Shown: one piece after another, positions 14,355-23,560 of the stretch
Position numbering within the stretch: the stretch's first letter is position 1
How the letters are laid out: each line of letters begins with the position of its first letter
Assembly: GCF_010501095.1 (NCBI RefSeq)
Contig: NZ_QVMP01000024.1
Location: 1 to 64,000 of the forward strand
Reading direction: 5' to 3'
Length of the DNA stretch: 64,000 bases
Source of the DNA: Dysgonomonas sp. 520
Lineage (GTDB): Bacteria; Bacteroidota; Bacteroidia; Bacteroidales; Dysgonomonadaceae
Program-made: the position numbers and the translations under genes
Notes under the pieces: generated by a model
Told to the model about the DNA's origin: nothing
Seen by the model: only the letters and a program-made list of their open reading frames with translations
Databases searched by the model: none

Positions 14355-14536
14355 CGTAGTGCATTTAGAAAATAAAAGATAATTAACTGAAACATAATAC
14401 ATATTTACATTGTCATCCTGAGTAAAACGAAGGATCTGGATTGAAAATACACAGATTTTTCACTTCGTTCAAAATGACAAAACCAATATGAGTCTTATAA
14501 TAAATGAGTTTACATCAAAGACCTAAATGCACTACG
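14355..14536. mobile_element. MITE-like element with 14-bp terminal inverted repeats
   Basis: CGTAGTGCATTTAG (14355-14368) and CTAAATGCACTACG (14523-14536) are perfect inverted repeats bounding 182 bases with no gene. The direct repeat GTTAACTGTT lies just outside both ends (14342-14351 and 14538-14547), as in a target duplication, though a few bases separate it from each end. The interior contains a REP-like palindrome (14411-14479). No transposase is in the window. Confidence 0.55.
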
Positions 14537-14730
14537 GGTTAACTGTTGACTGTTTTTATAGATGCTTCGCGATGCTCAGCATGACAAATCTTTCGGGAAA
14601 CCAGAGGCCTACTCCCTACAAACCACCCCACCCTTCCTTTGTTCTCTGGGGTTTGCTCAATAAAAACCTGCATTTTTGAACTACCAATCCGCATATTTTT
14701 ATAATTTTACACATTTAGATATTATGACGA

Positions 14731-15306
14731 ATGGAAAATAAAGAAATGCAACGTTGCGGTTGGTGCGGAACCGATCCTTTATATGTAGATTACCACGACA
14801 ACGAATGGGGAAAGGAAGTTACCTCAGACGAAAAGATGTTCGAGTTTCTCGTTTTGGAAAGTGCACAGGCCGGACTTAGTTGGATAACAATCCTCAGAAG
14901 AAGAAAAAATTACAGAAAAGCATTTGCCGGTTTCGACGCAGAAAAAGTAGCAAACTTCACCCCCGAAGATGTTGAAAGATTGATGCTAGATGCGGGGATC
15001 ATCCGCAATAGGAAAAAGATCGAGTCAACAATTACAAACGCTCAACATTTCTTGAAAATACAAGACGAATTCGGCTCGTTTTGCAACTATCTGAAATCAT
15101 TTCTTCCCAACGGAAAACCAATCATCAACCATTGGAAGACGTTGGAGGAAATTCCTGCCTCGACGGAAATTTCTGACAAGATAAGTAAAGACATGAAGAA
15201 AAGAGGATTCAAATTCTTCGGATCTACCATTTGTTATGCTCATTTACAAGCTGTTGGATACATCAACGATCACCTTATAAATTGCATGTGCAGAAAAAAT
15301 TTATGA
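14731..15306 (+). CDS. tag: DNA-3-methyladenine glycosylase I
   Basis: A 191-residue base-excision repair enzyme that removes 3-methyladenine from alkylated DNA. The family hallmarks are present: the zinc-binding start RCGWCGTDPLYVDYHDNEWG (Cys and His ligands), the catalytic Glu in FEFLVLESAQAGLSWITIL, and the C-terminal GFKFFGSTICYAHLQAVG followed by NDHLINC, with the last zinc ligands. A second ATG at 14746 (MQRCGW) is an alternative start. Its stop overlaps the next gene's start by four bases. Confidence 0.95.
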   Translation: MENKEMQRCGWCGTDPLYVDYHDNEWGKEVTSDEKMFEFLVLESAQAGLSWITILRRRKNYRKAFAGFDAEKVANFTPEDVERLMLDAGIIRNRKKIESTITNAQHFLKIQDEFGSFCNYLKSFLPNGKPIINHWKTLEEIPASTEISDKISKDMKKRGFKFFGSTICYAHLQAVGYINDHLINCMCRKNL

Positions 15307-15644
15307 AGATTATTTATAATAAAATATTGCCCACGAAAAAGTTTAAGGCTATCAATTTGTTCGGGATCATATTTGTACGGAAAGAACATGGCACTCTGAC
15401 CAACATACAACTGAACCACGAGTCTATACACACGGCTCAGGCAAAAGAAATGCTCTTTCTTTTTTTCTATATTTTCTACGTTTTCGAATGGTTGTTCCGC
15501 CTCATTCAATACCGAAACAGCATGGAGGCATATTACAATATCTCATTCGAAAGAGAGGCTTACGAAAACCAAGACAACCCGAACTACCTAAAACAAAGAA
15601 AATTTTATTCTTTCATAAAATATTATTCGAAAAAACAGCATTGA
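15303..15644 (+). CDS. Small membrane protein with HExxH motif
   Basis: A 113-residue protein. LNHESIHTAQAKEML (about residues 36-50) has the HExxH zinc-peptidase pattern, followed by a hydrophobic segment (about 50-68, FLFFYIFYVFEWLF). The end contains ISFEREAYENQ, a Glu-rich stretch that could give a third metal ligand. Short membrane proteins of this kind occur in Bacteroidetes without assigned function. The ATG overlaps the tag stop (ATGA), so translation is coupled; this decides the start over earlier possible ones inside tag. Confidence 0.75.
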   Translation: MKIIYNKILPTKKFKAINLFGIIFVRKEHGTLTNIQLNHESIHTAQAKEMLFLFFYIFYVFEWLFRLIQYRNSMEAYYNISFEREAYENQDNPNYLKQRKFYSFIKYYSKKQH

Positions 15645-15709
15645 TTTACAGGTTCGTAATAACAAAATTAATTATATTTGCACCATAATTAAGACTAATA
15701 CGAATTGCA

Positions 15710-16600
15710 ATGAGCACCGATATAAATATTCAAAACGAAACTATTGACACTATAAAATTTGACAATAACGAAAACAATATCATATCATACAGATTCGACA
15801 GGCACGGATATCGGATAAAATACAATGCCACGATTTCTGTTCCGGAAGATTATCAGGCTATATTTTTTCATGACAAAGAAACCGGCGATATTTTCTCTTC
15901 AGGCGAATATCAATTGAACGAGAATTCCTTACCTATTTTTTCGGCACTACAAAGTTGGAGATACACATACAACCGACCTTTCGAAGCTGACATTTTTTTC
16001 TTTAGCACCGCCAGATACAAACAAATAGAGTGGAGTGCAAAACCATACTTCGCACTAGAAGACAAGGATCAGAACAAATACGAAATATACATCTCGGGAC
16101 TATATTCTTTCAACGTATCCAACCCTGTAACTCTCATTCAATCTATATCAGGACAAAAAGAGACATTTTGCATCAATGACATGAACGAGATACTTTTATC
16201 ACTCATCTCAAAAGGATTAAAAGAATCATTACTCAAGACAAACAAACTATCCGGCGATAGTGACGAAATATCAGAATTGTTGTATAGCGGAATAAAAAAT
16301 CAGTTTGAGAAAATCGGCATTGGAATTTTTGATTTTGACGTTAAAAAAATTACAATCACAACAATAAAAAAAGAAGCAGAGCCTGTTCAAAGTATACGGA
16401 AAACAAACAACCCTGACGCTGCAACTCCCAAATATTACATCGTTATCGATAAAAAACAGGCAGGACCTTTCGACCCGAACGAATTGAAACAGCTTTGTTT
16501 TGAAGGAAAACTCAGCAAAAAAACTTTAGTGTGGAAAAAAGGATTATCGAACTGGGTGATTGCCGAAGAACAATCGGACCTCAACTATCTGTGGAATTAA
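15710..16600 (+). CDS. SPFH/virion-core-like protein with GYF_2 domain
   Basis: A 296-residue cytosolic protein. Residues about 25-215 look like the SPFH (band 7) domain of the YdjI/virion-core type: GDIFSSGEYQL, then a beta-rich body and a helical KGLKESLLK region, ending in a beta strand FDVKKITI. The C-terminus (about 240-296) is a GYF_2/DUF4339 module, YYIVIDKKQAGPFDPNEL to VWKKGLSNWV, which binds partner peptides. Exact role unknown; related proteins are scaffolds. TATATTTG at 15673-15680 may be the -7 box of its promoter. Confidence 0.7.
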   Translation: MSTDINIQNETIDTIKFDNNENNIISYRFDRHGYRIKYNATISVPEDYQAIFFHDKETGDIFSSGEYQLNENSLPIFSALQSWRYTYNRPFEADIFFFSTARYKQIEWSAKPYFALEDKDQNKYEIYISGLYSFNVSNPVTLIQSISGQKETFCINDMNEILLSLISKGLKESLLKTNKLSGDSDEISELLYSGIKNQFEKIGIGIFDFDVKKITITTIKKEAEPVQSIRKTNNPDAATPKYYIVIDKKQAGPFDPNELKQLCFEGKLSKKTLVWKKGLSNWVIAEEQSDLNYLWN

Positions 16601-17073
16601 AGAGATTCTATTTTTTCTTCCTTTTTCTTGAACACTACAAACTTATTCAGCGTAAACTGAACCATAGCAACAACAACCATCGCTACTATTTTGGCAACCG
16701 TGTTGTCTATGCCCATATAATCGAGCATTATGGTCAACGATAAAGTGCTTATGATTATGCCTAAAAAGAAGACCAGCAGATAGGGCATGAAACGTTTCAG
16801 CTTATTGTCACTGACTTTGAACGTAAAATATCCATTCAGTATAAAATTGTTCACAGCTCCGAAAAACTGCCCGATAAAACTGGAAATAAGTATATTGGAA
16901 GTGGCTATATCCGATTTAACACCCAAACTTTCATATATATCGCACACCAATCCCGCAATGGGGTATGATGCAAAAAAAACAGAAGTCAGCAAATAATAAA
17001 TACCAAAATCGACAAGAGCTCCAATACCTCCCACGATTCCGTATTTGACAAGTTCCTTTAAAGTTTGATTCAT
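16597..17073 (-). CDS. GtrA-like membrane protein
   Basis: A 158-residue membrane protein with four hydrophobic helices. The N-terminal LVKYGIVGGIGALVDFGIYYLL and the later NNFILNGYFTFK and TLNKFVVFKK motifs are typical of the GtrA family, which helps flip or handle lipid-linked sugars for cell-surface polysaccharide decoration. The frame is open 14 codons further upstream, but the ATG at 17073 (MNQTLKELVKYG) fits the family. It overlaps the stop of the convergent SPFH/GYF_2 gene by four bases. Confidence 0.85.
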   Translation of the reverse strand: MNQTLKELVKYGIVGGIGALVDFGIYYLLTSVFFASYPIAGLVCDIYESLGVKSDIATSNILISSFIGQFFGAVNNFILNGYFTFKVSDNKLKRFMPYLLVFFLGIIISTLSLTIMLDYMGIDNTVAKIVAMVVVAMVQFTLNKFVVFKKKEEKIESL

Positions 17074-17240
17074 ACCAATAACTGCTAATGGGGCACAAAT
17101 ATACCTTATATTCATAAATTATTTACATTTTTTCGGCGAAATATGAACAAAAATCCGATTAAAACGTTTTCTACTAAGAAAAAAAGTTATATTTGTTGTA
17201 GTAAAAAAAGGATTGTGTAATAAGAAGAATAAGAATCAAG

Positions 17241-17852
17241 ATGGAAGTTAAAGTAAAACTATCAGTATTGGGATTCTCATTCAATCAGAGTAAATCCGGC
17301 ACTTACGGACTTGTTATGTCTGAGATTGGTGGCTTGCGTCGTCTAATGATTGTTGTCGGCACTCCCGAAGCGCAATCAATAGCATTTCGCTTGCACGAAA
17401 CCACCCCACCCCGCCCGCTAACGCACGACCTGTTTAGAACCGTTATAAACCGTTTCGAAATAAATTTACAGGAAGTGTTCATCTATAAATACGACGACGG
17501 AGTGTTCTATTCCCGCCTGCACTTGGTACAATGCGACCAGTCTATCGAAATAGAATCGAGAACTTCCGATGCCATAGCAATAGCCTTACGCACAAATTCG
17601 CCCATCTATACGACGGAAGACATTATGCGCAAGTTGGCTGTTACCGTAAAAGATAGCGAAACGGAAACGGTAGAAGCACAAGCATCTATGATTGAGGAAA
17701 TAAAAAACAGCAACTTCAATCAATATTCGGTACTGTCGAACGAAGAATTGGAAGAGATGCTTAAAGATGCCCTCGAAATTGAAGATTACGAACTGGCTTC
17801 CATTATCAGAGACGAGATCAGGAAAAAAAAGGAAGCTATTAAACACAAATAA
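17241..17852 (+). CDS. Bifunctional nuclease family protein (DUF151 with UVR motif)
   Basis: A 203-residue protein. The DUF151/BFN domain fills about residues 1-140: RRLMIVVGTPEAQSIAF, then PPRPLTHDLF and SRTSDAIAIALRTNSPIY are its signatures. A UvrB/UvrC motif (EELEEMLKDALEIEDYELAS) follows at about 167-195, with a basic end. Related proteins have been reported to have DNase and RNase activity. TATATTTG at 17188-17195 is a likely -7 box. It is 21 bases before rsmE and probably shares its transcript. Confidence 0.9.
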   Translation: MEVKVKLSVLGFSFNQSKSGTYGLVMSEIGGLRRLMIVVGTPEAQSIAFRLHETTPPRPLTHDLFRTVINRFEINLQEVFIYKYDDGVFYSRLHLVQCDQSIEIESRTSDAIAIALRTNSPIYTTEDIMRKLAVTVKDSETETVEAQASMIEEIKNSNFNQYSVLSNEELEEMLKDALEIEDYELASIIRDEIRKKKEAIKHK

Positions 17853-17873
17853 AGTCGCAGATCTATTTACTGA

Positions 17874-18578
17874 ATGGAAAAAACAATCTTTTTTGCCCCC
17901 GACATAACCATTAATAATCAACTGCCCGAAGAAGAAGCAAAACACTGTGTAAAAGTACTCCGCAAAACCGTGGGCGACGAAATATTGATAACCAATGGAC
18001 AAGGCGATTTTTTTGATGCTCAAATAGCTTCTGTGGCGGGTAAACATTGCATCGTTGAAATAATCAATACTATAAAAGCACCAAACGATTGGGCATATAA
18101 TCTGCATATTGCTTTTGCCCCAACCAAAAACAACGACCGCTCTGAGTGGTTTACCGAAAAAGCAACGGAAATAGGAATAAACAGGCTTACTCCCCTACTC
18201 TGCCGACATTCGGAACGGAAAGAAATAAAAAACTCCCGTTTCGAAAAGATACTTGTTTCGGCAATGAAACAATCGCAAAAAGCCACGTTACCTCAATTGG
18301 ACGATATGATACCCTTCTCCAAATTTATTCAACAAGAATTTGAGGGAAGAAAATTTATTGCACATTGCCATCCTCAAGAAAAATCACTCCTGAAAGACTT
18401 GTATAAACAAGGTGAGGATGCGTTGATACTGATCGGACCGGAGGGCGATTTCAGTGAAAAGGAAGTCTCCGAAGCTTTAAAAAACGGATTCGAACCCATC
18501 AGCCTGGGAACATCCAGACTACGTACCGAGACTGCGGCATTGGTGGCATGCCAGACAATACACATACTGAACCAGTAA
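17874..18578 (+). CDS. rsmE: 16S rRNA (uracil-1498-N3)-methyltransferase
   Basis: A 234-residue SPOUT methyltransferase that methylates U1498 of 16S rRNA in the 30S subunit. N-terminal PUA-like domain: HCVKVLRKTVGDEILITNGQ. The C-terminal knot holds LILIGPEGDFSEKEV and SLGTSRLRTETA, which form the S-adenosylmethionine pocket. Normal length. It is directly followed by a MITE-like element. Confidence 0.95.
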   Translation: MEKTIFFAPDITINNQLPEEEAKHCVKVLRKTVGDEILITNGQGDFFDAQIASVAGKHCIVEIINTIKAPNDWAYNLHIAFAPTKNNDRSEWFTEKATEIGINRLTPLLCRHSERKEIKNSRFEKILVSAMKQSQKATLPQLDDMIPFSKFIQQEFEGRKFIAHCHPQEKSLLKDLYKQGEDALILIGPEGDFSEKEVSEALKNGFEPISLGTSRLRTETAALVACQTIHILNQ

Positions 18579-18600
18579 CAAACGAAAATCAACAATAAAA

Positions 18601-18749
18601 GAGGTGTCCTAAAAGTAAGATTGCACTATTAAAGTGTTACTCATCCTTGTCATTCTGAGTGTAACGAAGAATCTGAACTTTCTAAAAGCAGATCCTTCAC
18701 TCTGTTCAGGATGACAAAAAGACATTGAAATTTACTTTTAGGACACCTC
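18601..18749. mobile_element. MITE-like element with 18-bp perfect terminal inverted repeats
   Basis: GAGGTGTCCTAAAAGTAA (18601-18618) and TTACTTTTAGGACACCTC (18732-18749) are exact inverted repeats bounding 149 bases. The interior carries a REP-like palindrome (18649-18715) of the dispersed family also found at 13811-13873, 14411-14479 and 43970-44017. It has no coding capacity. It lies between convergent genes (rsmE and the TonB receptor) and may also serve as their bidirectional terminator. Confidence 0.65.
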
Positions 18750-18776
18750 CGTTTTCGTTCGGTTCAATATTTTCTA

Positions 18777-20969
18777 TTAAAACTTATATTTCAAGCCAAA
18801 CTCCATAGTGAAGGGACGAATGTATGTTCCTGAAAGGATTCTGCCCTCCATGTTTTTTGCCTCATCTTCCGTATACAGGTCTGCACCCGAAATAGTACCT
18901 TGAGCACCCCGTTGGTTCAGCAGGTTGACTGCGCTTACATTCAATTCCAGATTTTTGCTTATGTTGTAATTCACTCCTGCAAAAGTTTCCCAACGACCTT
19001 TGAAAAATAAAGAGTTTGTAAGGTTAGCATACTCTTTGCTAAAGTAGCGGGCACTTGCCCAAACTCTCAAATTTCTCCATTGATAGCTGGGATCTATTTC
19101 TATCAACACCTTCGACACTCCTGTCACCGTATTGTCGTTGAAGTTATAATCAACAGATTCTCCGGTTGACCCGAAATGAACTGTTCCTGTATAATTCTTA
19201 TATTTAGGAGCTTGCAACGTTAGCAACAGGTGCAAATTGAAATTCTTAAACGGAGTAGCCATAACATCCGTAGTCCAACCTATGGTTTCTATATCGTACG
19301 ATGCCAATGCACGTTCCACAGCACCCGACGCACTCGAAAAGTTCACGGTAGAACGGTATTCGTCACGCTTGATATATGTAGCCTTAGACACTAAACTGAA
19401 CAAAGAATGATTGAAAAACACCCCGAATCCGGCTCCCGGTATTTTCGACTTCTTTATATTTGGCTCGTTACCAGCCGAATAGTTTTCCAAGTGTCCTGCC
19501 TGTTCGTTATACGTTGCTTCACCCAGCAAACCGAAATTCTTAGTCATCTTGTATACTGCGCTCAGCATAAATGCCTTATTGAACCAATCTTTGTCTATAT
19601 TGGTTTTCTTGTTCGACAAATATGGGATGTCTGCAACAATATCCTTATTGTTAATATAATTTCCTCTGAGGTTTTGATACTCGAAACGAGCCCCTAGATT
19701 CAGTGTCAAGATATTCGCTATATCCCACTTATCGGTAAGGAAAAGAGCCGTTTTATTTTCAGACCCGTCATGATATTCATTAATAGCTCCATATATTTCA
19801 CTGCCGCTTATCACTTGCGGATTGGCTTCAACAGTTTGGTTGTACAGAACACCTTCGGTGGTAAATTTGTCTATGTTGTAATTCCATTGATTAAACCCGA
19901 TTCGCCAGTCATGGTTTCCTGACTTTTTACCTACTTCGAACAATGTTGTCAACGACCTGATCGGCGTTTTTCTCGAAGCCAATGCCATTACACCCTGCGA
20001 CATACCATCTTCGCTTATTCCGGTCATGATAGGCAGATACATTCCTGATTTAGCATCATGATAACGTCCTACGAAGTTAATATTCAGCCCGTTGTTGAGC
20101 TTATTTTTCCATATCAAATCCACGGTGTTACTTTCCGACCCATAGTCATCCAAAGCGTCACGCTCTGCCAACTCTCCTGTACGGGCATCACGCACTTTAA
20201 ATTTCTGAGTAGCAATGTAGTTGTCGCTACCAATTTTAAATCCGTCAAGTTCCGATACCGATCCATCCAGATGGTATTTGTATGGAGCATATTGCTGCAT
20301 AGCCATCGACTTCGAATTTGCATATTTATAAAATGCCGAGATCGACCCTGTACCTCCATCAAACTTATAATCTTGAGTCAACGCCACTTTATAGAGTTGA
20401 GTTTGATCGCTAAAATACCTGTCTATATTATTGCTTTTCACTTTATACGTTCCGGGGTCGTAGTTAACAAATGCACCTACCGAAAACTTCAAACCTCTTT
20501 TTGTTATAGGCCCACTAAAGTTTGCCGTCCCGTTCAACAAGCCGAAGTGATTGGAATTTAACCCGATATTCCCTCCGAATTTATCAGTACCCAAGTTATT
20601 GTAAGTCCCTACCGAAAAGCCAACATCCCCGATATTGATAGCCGTCTGTCCCAAATCGAGAAGTTTTACTCCATTTGTCATGGCATCCATACGCCACGAT
20701 TTAAACGGCATCTCAGGCCAAAAGAAATACACTACCGGAAGATCGTTTTCCAACACCGTAGTACCTCCAACACTGGCAGGAAGACCGATGTTTACGTTAC
20801 GAGGCCCCGCATTGGCCGAAGCGGCATTGAGCATTACATTACGGTCACCGCCTTGTTCTGCTTTAGATGCTTTGATAGAATCGTTCGCCTCCTTATTCTG
20901 AGCATTAACATTTGCCGAAAGAAGAGCCAAAGCAACTATTAATCCTATATTTTTCAATATTGTTTTCAT
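18777..20969 (-). CDS. TonB-dependent outer-membrane receptor
   Basis: A 730-residue outer-membrane protein with a signal peptide (1-23, ending NVNA) and a C-terminal aromatic beta signature (FTMEFGLKYKF). Alternating strands such as LNLGARFEYQNL and DKWDIANILTLNLGAR fit a 22-strand TonB barrel; a plug-like part (about residues 45-130, NVNIGLPASVGGTTVLENDL) is present but short. It lacks the carboxypeptidase-like N-terminal domain of SusC proteins, and no SusD is next to it. It lies 20 bases downstream of a GH3 gene, so it probably takes up a sugar or glycoside released by that enzyme (inference). Confidence 0.8.
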   Translation of the reverse strand: MKTILKNIGLIVALALLSANVNAQNKEANDSIKASKAEQGGDRNVMLNAASANAGPRNVNIGLPASVGGTTVLENDLPVVYFFWPEMPFKSWRMDAMTNGVKLLDLGQTAINIGDVGFSVGTYNNLGTDKFGGNIGLNSNHFGLLNGTANFSGPITKRGLKFSVGAFVNYDPGTYKVKSNNIDRYFSDQTQLYKVALTQDYKFDGGTGSISAFYKYANSKSMAMQQYAPYKYHLDGSVSELDGFKIGSDNYIATQKFKVRDARTGELAERDALDDYGSESNTVDLIWKNKLNNGLNINFVGRYHDAKSGMYLPIMTGISEDGMSQGVMALASRKTPIRSLTTLFEVGKKSGNHDWRIGFNQWNYNIDKFTTEGVLYNQTVEANPQVISGSEIYGAINEYHDGSENKTALFLTDKWDIANILTLNLGARFEYQNLRGNYINNKDIVADIPYLSNKKTNIDKDWFNKAFMLSAVYKMTKNFGLLGEATYNEQAGHLENYSAGNEPNIKKSKIPGAGFGVFFNHSLFSLVSKATYIKRDEYRSTVNFSSASGAVERALASYDIETIGWTTDVMATPFKNFNLHLLLTLQAPKYKNYTGTVHFGSTGESVDYNFNDNTVTGVSKVLIEIDPSYQWRNLRVWASARYFSKEYANLTNSLFFKGRWETFAGVNYNISKNLELNVSAVNLLNQRGAQGTISGADLYTEDEAKNMEGRILSGTYIRPFTMEFGLKYKF

Positions 20970-20989
20970 ATACTTTATAAAGATTTAAT

Positions 20990-23320
20990 TCATTTTTTTA
21001 TCCCATATTTAGCTGTACGTGCATCTTTTATTACACCTTTCCAATTCAGTCCGTAACCGAAATCATATACATTACCCTCGGTATCTTTATGGCAATCCAT
21101 ATCGAACGGTACATCTTCGTATTGTTTCTCAACTGTCGACATATTAGCCGGCATTTGCATAGGGAGAAGTCCCGATGGTTCATATTTGCCCGAAATAATA
21201 TCCAATACAGCTTGCTCCTTCACCGAAAAACGTGCCAAAATAGCATCTACTTTGTCTTCAAACTCATTGAATATCATTGCACGAGATAGGTTTGTCACTA
21301 CTATAACAGGCTTGTCGCCCATCATTTCCCGTGTGTTCAATACCGATCTCAAATCCATTGTGTTGGATGCCGTAACGGTTTTGCCTTTATACGAGCGGTT
21401 TGTTATTGTCGGGGCCACCACAGGATCGCCGGCAGCAATACTATGTTCACGGGCATCCTCTGCGGTATATGTTCCATACTGAAGCGTGATAGGCACATAG
21501 CCATTACCTCCTGCTTCACGGTCTTTCTTGTCATATCCTCCTCCATCGTTATTGCTGTATGGACCGGAAATGAACACTATGGCAAAATCGGCTTTCGACG
21601 GATCGTCTGTTATATCATAATATTTTTTAAGTAAATCGAGGCTTACAGGCATTTGAAGGCTTTGTTTCGACCAATTGCCCCACCAATCCTTCACCGACGG
21701 TGAATATACTTCAGGTATATATACAGTCTTCCTTTCTTTTATAGGCAATACATTTCCTTTATTCTTCAACATCACAATCGACTTAAGCTGAGCATCATAT
21801 CCCTCTTGCATAAACTCAGGATTACCTACTATCTTTGCACTTTCCTGAGTATCAAGATATGGGTTTTCGAACAAGCCAAGACGGAAGATGTTTTTCAACA
21901 GGCGAACGGCCGATTGCTCGAACCTGTTTCTCATAAATTTCTTTCCGTGTGCTTTCACCCCCATGTTATATGCCTCAATTACAGGACCCATTTCGTTGTT
22001 TCCTCCAAACTGATCCATTCCTGCCATTAGGGCGATATAGTGCCTTTCTGCAACAGTTTTGGCTTCCACTCCCCAAGGTTTTCCCATAAAATCGCCGGGA
22101 CTTTTACCCTCATCTGCCGTAATCATCCAATCGGTACAAACAACACCATCATAGCCGTATTTTTCGCGCAAGAGGTCTGTTATAATATATTTACTGAATC
22201 CGTTTGCCAGATTTGTTCCATCTTTTGCCTGATTGTACGAAATTGTATAGTAAGGCATCACAGCCGAAGCCATATTGGTTTTGCCATCCAATTTGAACGC
22301 TCCTTCGGTAAAAGGTTTCAGGTGTGTTTCGAAATTGTTGCCGGGATAAACCGCAAACTTACCAAACGCCCAGTGCCCGTCACGTCCACCTTCTTCGGGT
22401 CCGCCACTTGGCCAGTGCTTCACCATGGCATTCACACTTTTATAACCCCAACCGTCGGCAATTTCATCTTTTCCGTACGAAGTCTGAAAACCATCAATAT
22501 AAGCACGAGCCATATCTGTAGCCAATGCAGGGCTTTCGCCAAAAGTCATGCTTGCACGATACCAGCGAGGTTCTGTTGCCAAATCAATCTGTGGAGACAA
22601 AGCCGTACCAATACCTAATGCCCGATACTCCTGAGCTGCGATTTGTCCGAATCTCTTCACCAATTCGGGTTCAAAAGTAGCCGCCATGCCCAAACCATCA
22701 GGCCAAACCGATATTTCGCCACCTGCTCCTGCATTAAACTCAGCCACGGTAGAGCCTGTAACCTGCCCTGAGTGACGAGGGTCGGAACTATTATTTGCAG
22801 GAATACCCAACCCGATACCTTCCACATAGGCTTGCATCTCGTTGCTCCATCGAGCCGCCACTTCGGGACTTTTAACTCCCACCAGCAACACATGTCGCAG
22901 ATTATCATCTTTCAAGAATTTTTTTTGCGCATCCGATAAATCCCAAGCGTTAGCACCACTTTTAGAGAAAGGCTTGCCGTTGTAAGTATCTGCTGCAAAA
23001 CCAAATTCATTAGCCGGAACAGCCTGATGACCACTATAAAGCATCAATCCGGCTATTTGCTCCACACTCATTTTCGCAGCCAAATCTTTGGCTCGTTCTT
23101 CAATGGGTAAACGCCAATCCTCGTATTTATCCAGTTTTCCGTTTTTGTTCAGGTCTTTAAATTTCAGTCCGTTTACGGTCAAAATCTTAACTCCGGATTT
23201 CAGAGAATAGCCCAATGCTGGCCCATTGTCATTCTTTACAATCTCAAAGTTTCCGGATCCCTGAGAATAACCATTCATGGACAACAATATAATTCCAATA
23301 GCTAAAACTAATTTTTTCAT
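20990..23320 (-). CDS. GH3 family glycosidase
   Basis: A 776-residue secreted enzyme (signal peptide 1-19). N-terminal barrel: RAKDLAAKMSVEQIAGLM, RHSGQVTGS region and KYGYDGVVCTDW, whose Asp is the expected nucleophile. C-terminal alpha/beta domain: KSIVMLKNKGNVLPI and LARFSVKEQAVLDIISGKYE. GH3 enzymes remove terminal beta-glucosyl, xylosyl or similar residues; the specificity cannot be told. It is the first gene of a two-gene operon with the TonB receptor, under the operator cluster 23341-23450. Confidence 0.9.
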   Translation of the reverse strand: MKKLVLAIGIILLSMNGYSQGSGNFEIVKNDNGPALGYSLKSGVKILTVNGLKFKDLNKNGKLDKYEDWRLPIEERAKDLAAKMSVEQIAGLMLYSGHQAVPANEFGFAADTYNGKPFSKSGANAWDLSDAQKKFLKDDNLRHVLLVGVKSPEVAARWSNEMQAYVEGIGLGIPANNSSDPRHSGQVTGSTVAEFNAGAGGEISVWPDGLGMAATFEPELVKRFGQIAAQEYRALGIGTALSPQIDLATEPRWYRASMTFGESPALATDMARAYIDGFQTSYGKDEIADGWGYKSVNAMVKHWPSGGPEEGGRDGHWAFGKFAVYPGNNFETHLKPFTEGAFKLDGKTNMASAVMPYYTISYNQAKDGTNLANGFSKYIITDLLREKYGYDGVVCTDWMITADEGKSPGDFMGKPWGVEAKTVAERHYIALMAGMDQFGGNNEMGPVIEAYNMGVKAHGKKFMRNRFEQSAVRLLKNIFRLGLFENPYLDTQESAKIVGNPEFMQEGYDAQLKSIVMLKNKGNVLPIKERKTVYIPEVYSPSVKDWWGNWSKQSLQMPVSLDLLKKYYDITDDPSKADFAIVFISGPYSNNDGGGYDKKDREAGGNGYVPITLQYGTYTAEDAREHSIAAGDPVVAPTITNRSYKGKTVTASNTMDLRSVLNTREMMGDKPVIVVTNLSRAMIFNEFEDKVDAILARFSVKEQAVLDIISGKYEPSGLLPMQMPANMSTVEKQYEDVPFDMDCHKDTEGNVYDFGYGLNWKGVIKDARTAKYGIKK

Positions 23321-23340
23321 AATTTCCTCATTTTAAAAAC

Positions 23341-23357
23341 TGCGTTAATATGACGCA
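23341..23357. promoter_or_regulatory. Operator site 1, TGCGT-N7-ACGCA
   Basis: TGCGT (23341-23345) and ACGCA (23353-23357) form an inverted repeat. It overlaps the likely -7 box of the GH3 promoter (TATATTTG on the minus strand, 23363-23356), so binding would block transcription. Confidence 0.6.
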
Positions 23358-23393
23358 AATATAAATATTGTATTTTGAATCAAAACAATTATC

Positions 23394-23410
23394 TGCGTAA
23401 TAAATACACA
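23394..23410. promoter_or_regulatory. Operator site 2, degenerate TGCGT-N7-ACACA
   Basis: Same layout as sites 1 and 3 with one changed base in the right half; extended symmetry ATCTG (23391-23395) / CAGAT (23409-23413) supports it. Confidence 0.5.
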
Positions 23411-23433
23411 GATATGTTTTCAAACATATATTC

Positions 23434-23450
23434 TGCGTTTTTGATACGCA
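23434..23450. promoter_or_regulatory. Operator site 3, TGCGT-N7-ACGCA
   Basis: TGCGT (23434-23438) and ACGCA (23446-23450), identical half-sites to site 1. It lies upstream of the plus-strand Nudix-regulator gene, whose likely -7 box is TACTTTTG (23480-23487). Confidence 0.6.
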
Positions 23451-23560
23451 TTTATATTTCTACATAACATTTGTTTTATTACTTTTGTTTTACATAAAGT
23501 TACTTCCTTGGTTAGTAAGTATTTTATGTGTTTCGAATAATAATATAAACAAACCTAAGC

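Larger units (their letters stand above)
13596..14730. other. 1.1-kb intergenic region built of small repeats
   Basis: No credible gene. It holds a dispersed palindromic repeat (13811-13873), a relic region with broken protein-like frames (about 13880-14290), a MITE-like element (14355-14536) and a half repeat near 14573-14590. Frames such as the one near 14085-14240 look translated but are interrupted and resemble dispersed intergenic repeat DNA rather than a gene. Confidence 0.5.

Noticed and set aside
20058-20561. 167-codon frame opposite the TonB receptor gene
   Set aside because: Shadow of the receptor gene: no start context or family match, while the minus frame has full receptor features. 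The same applies to the other long plus-strand frames within 18.8-64 kb.
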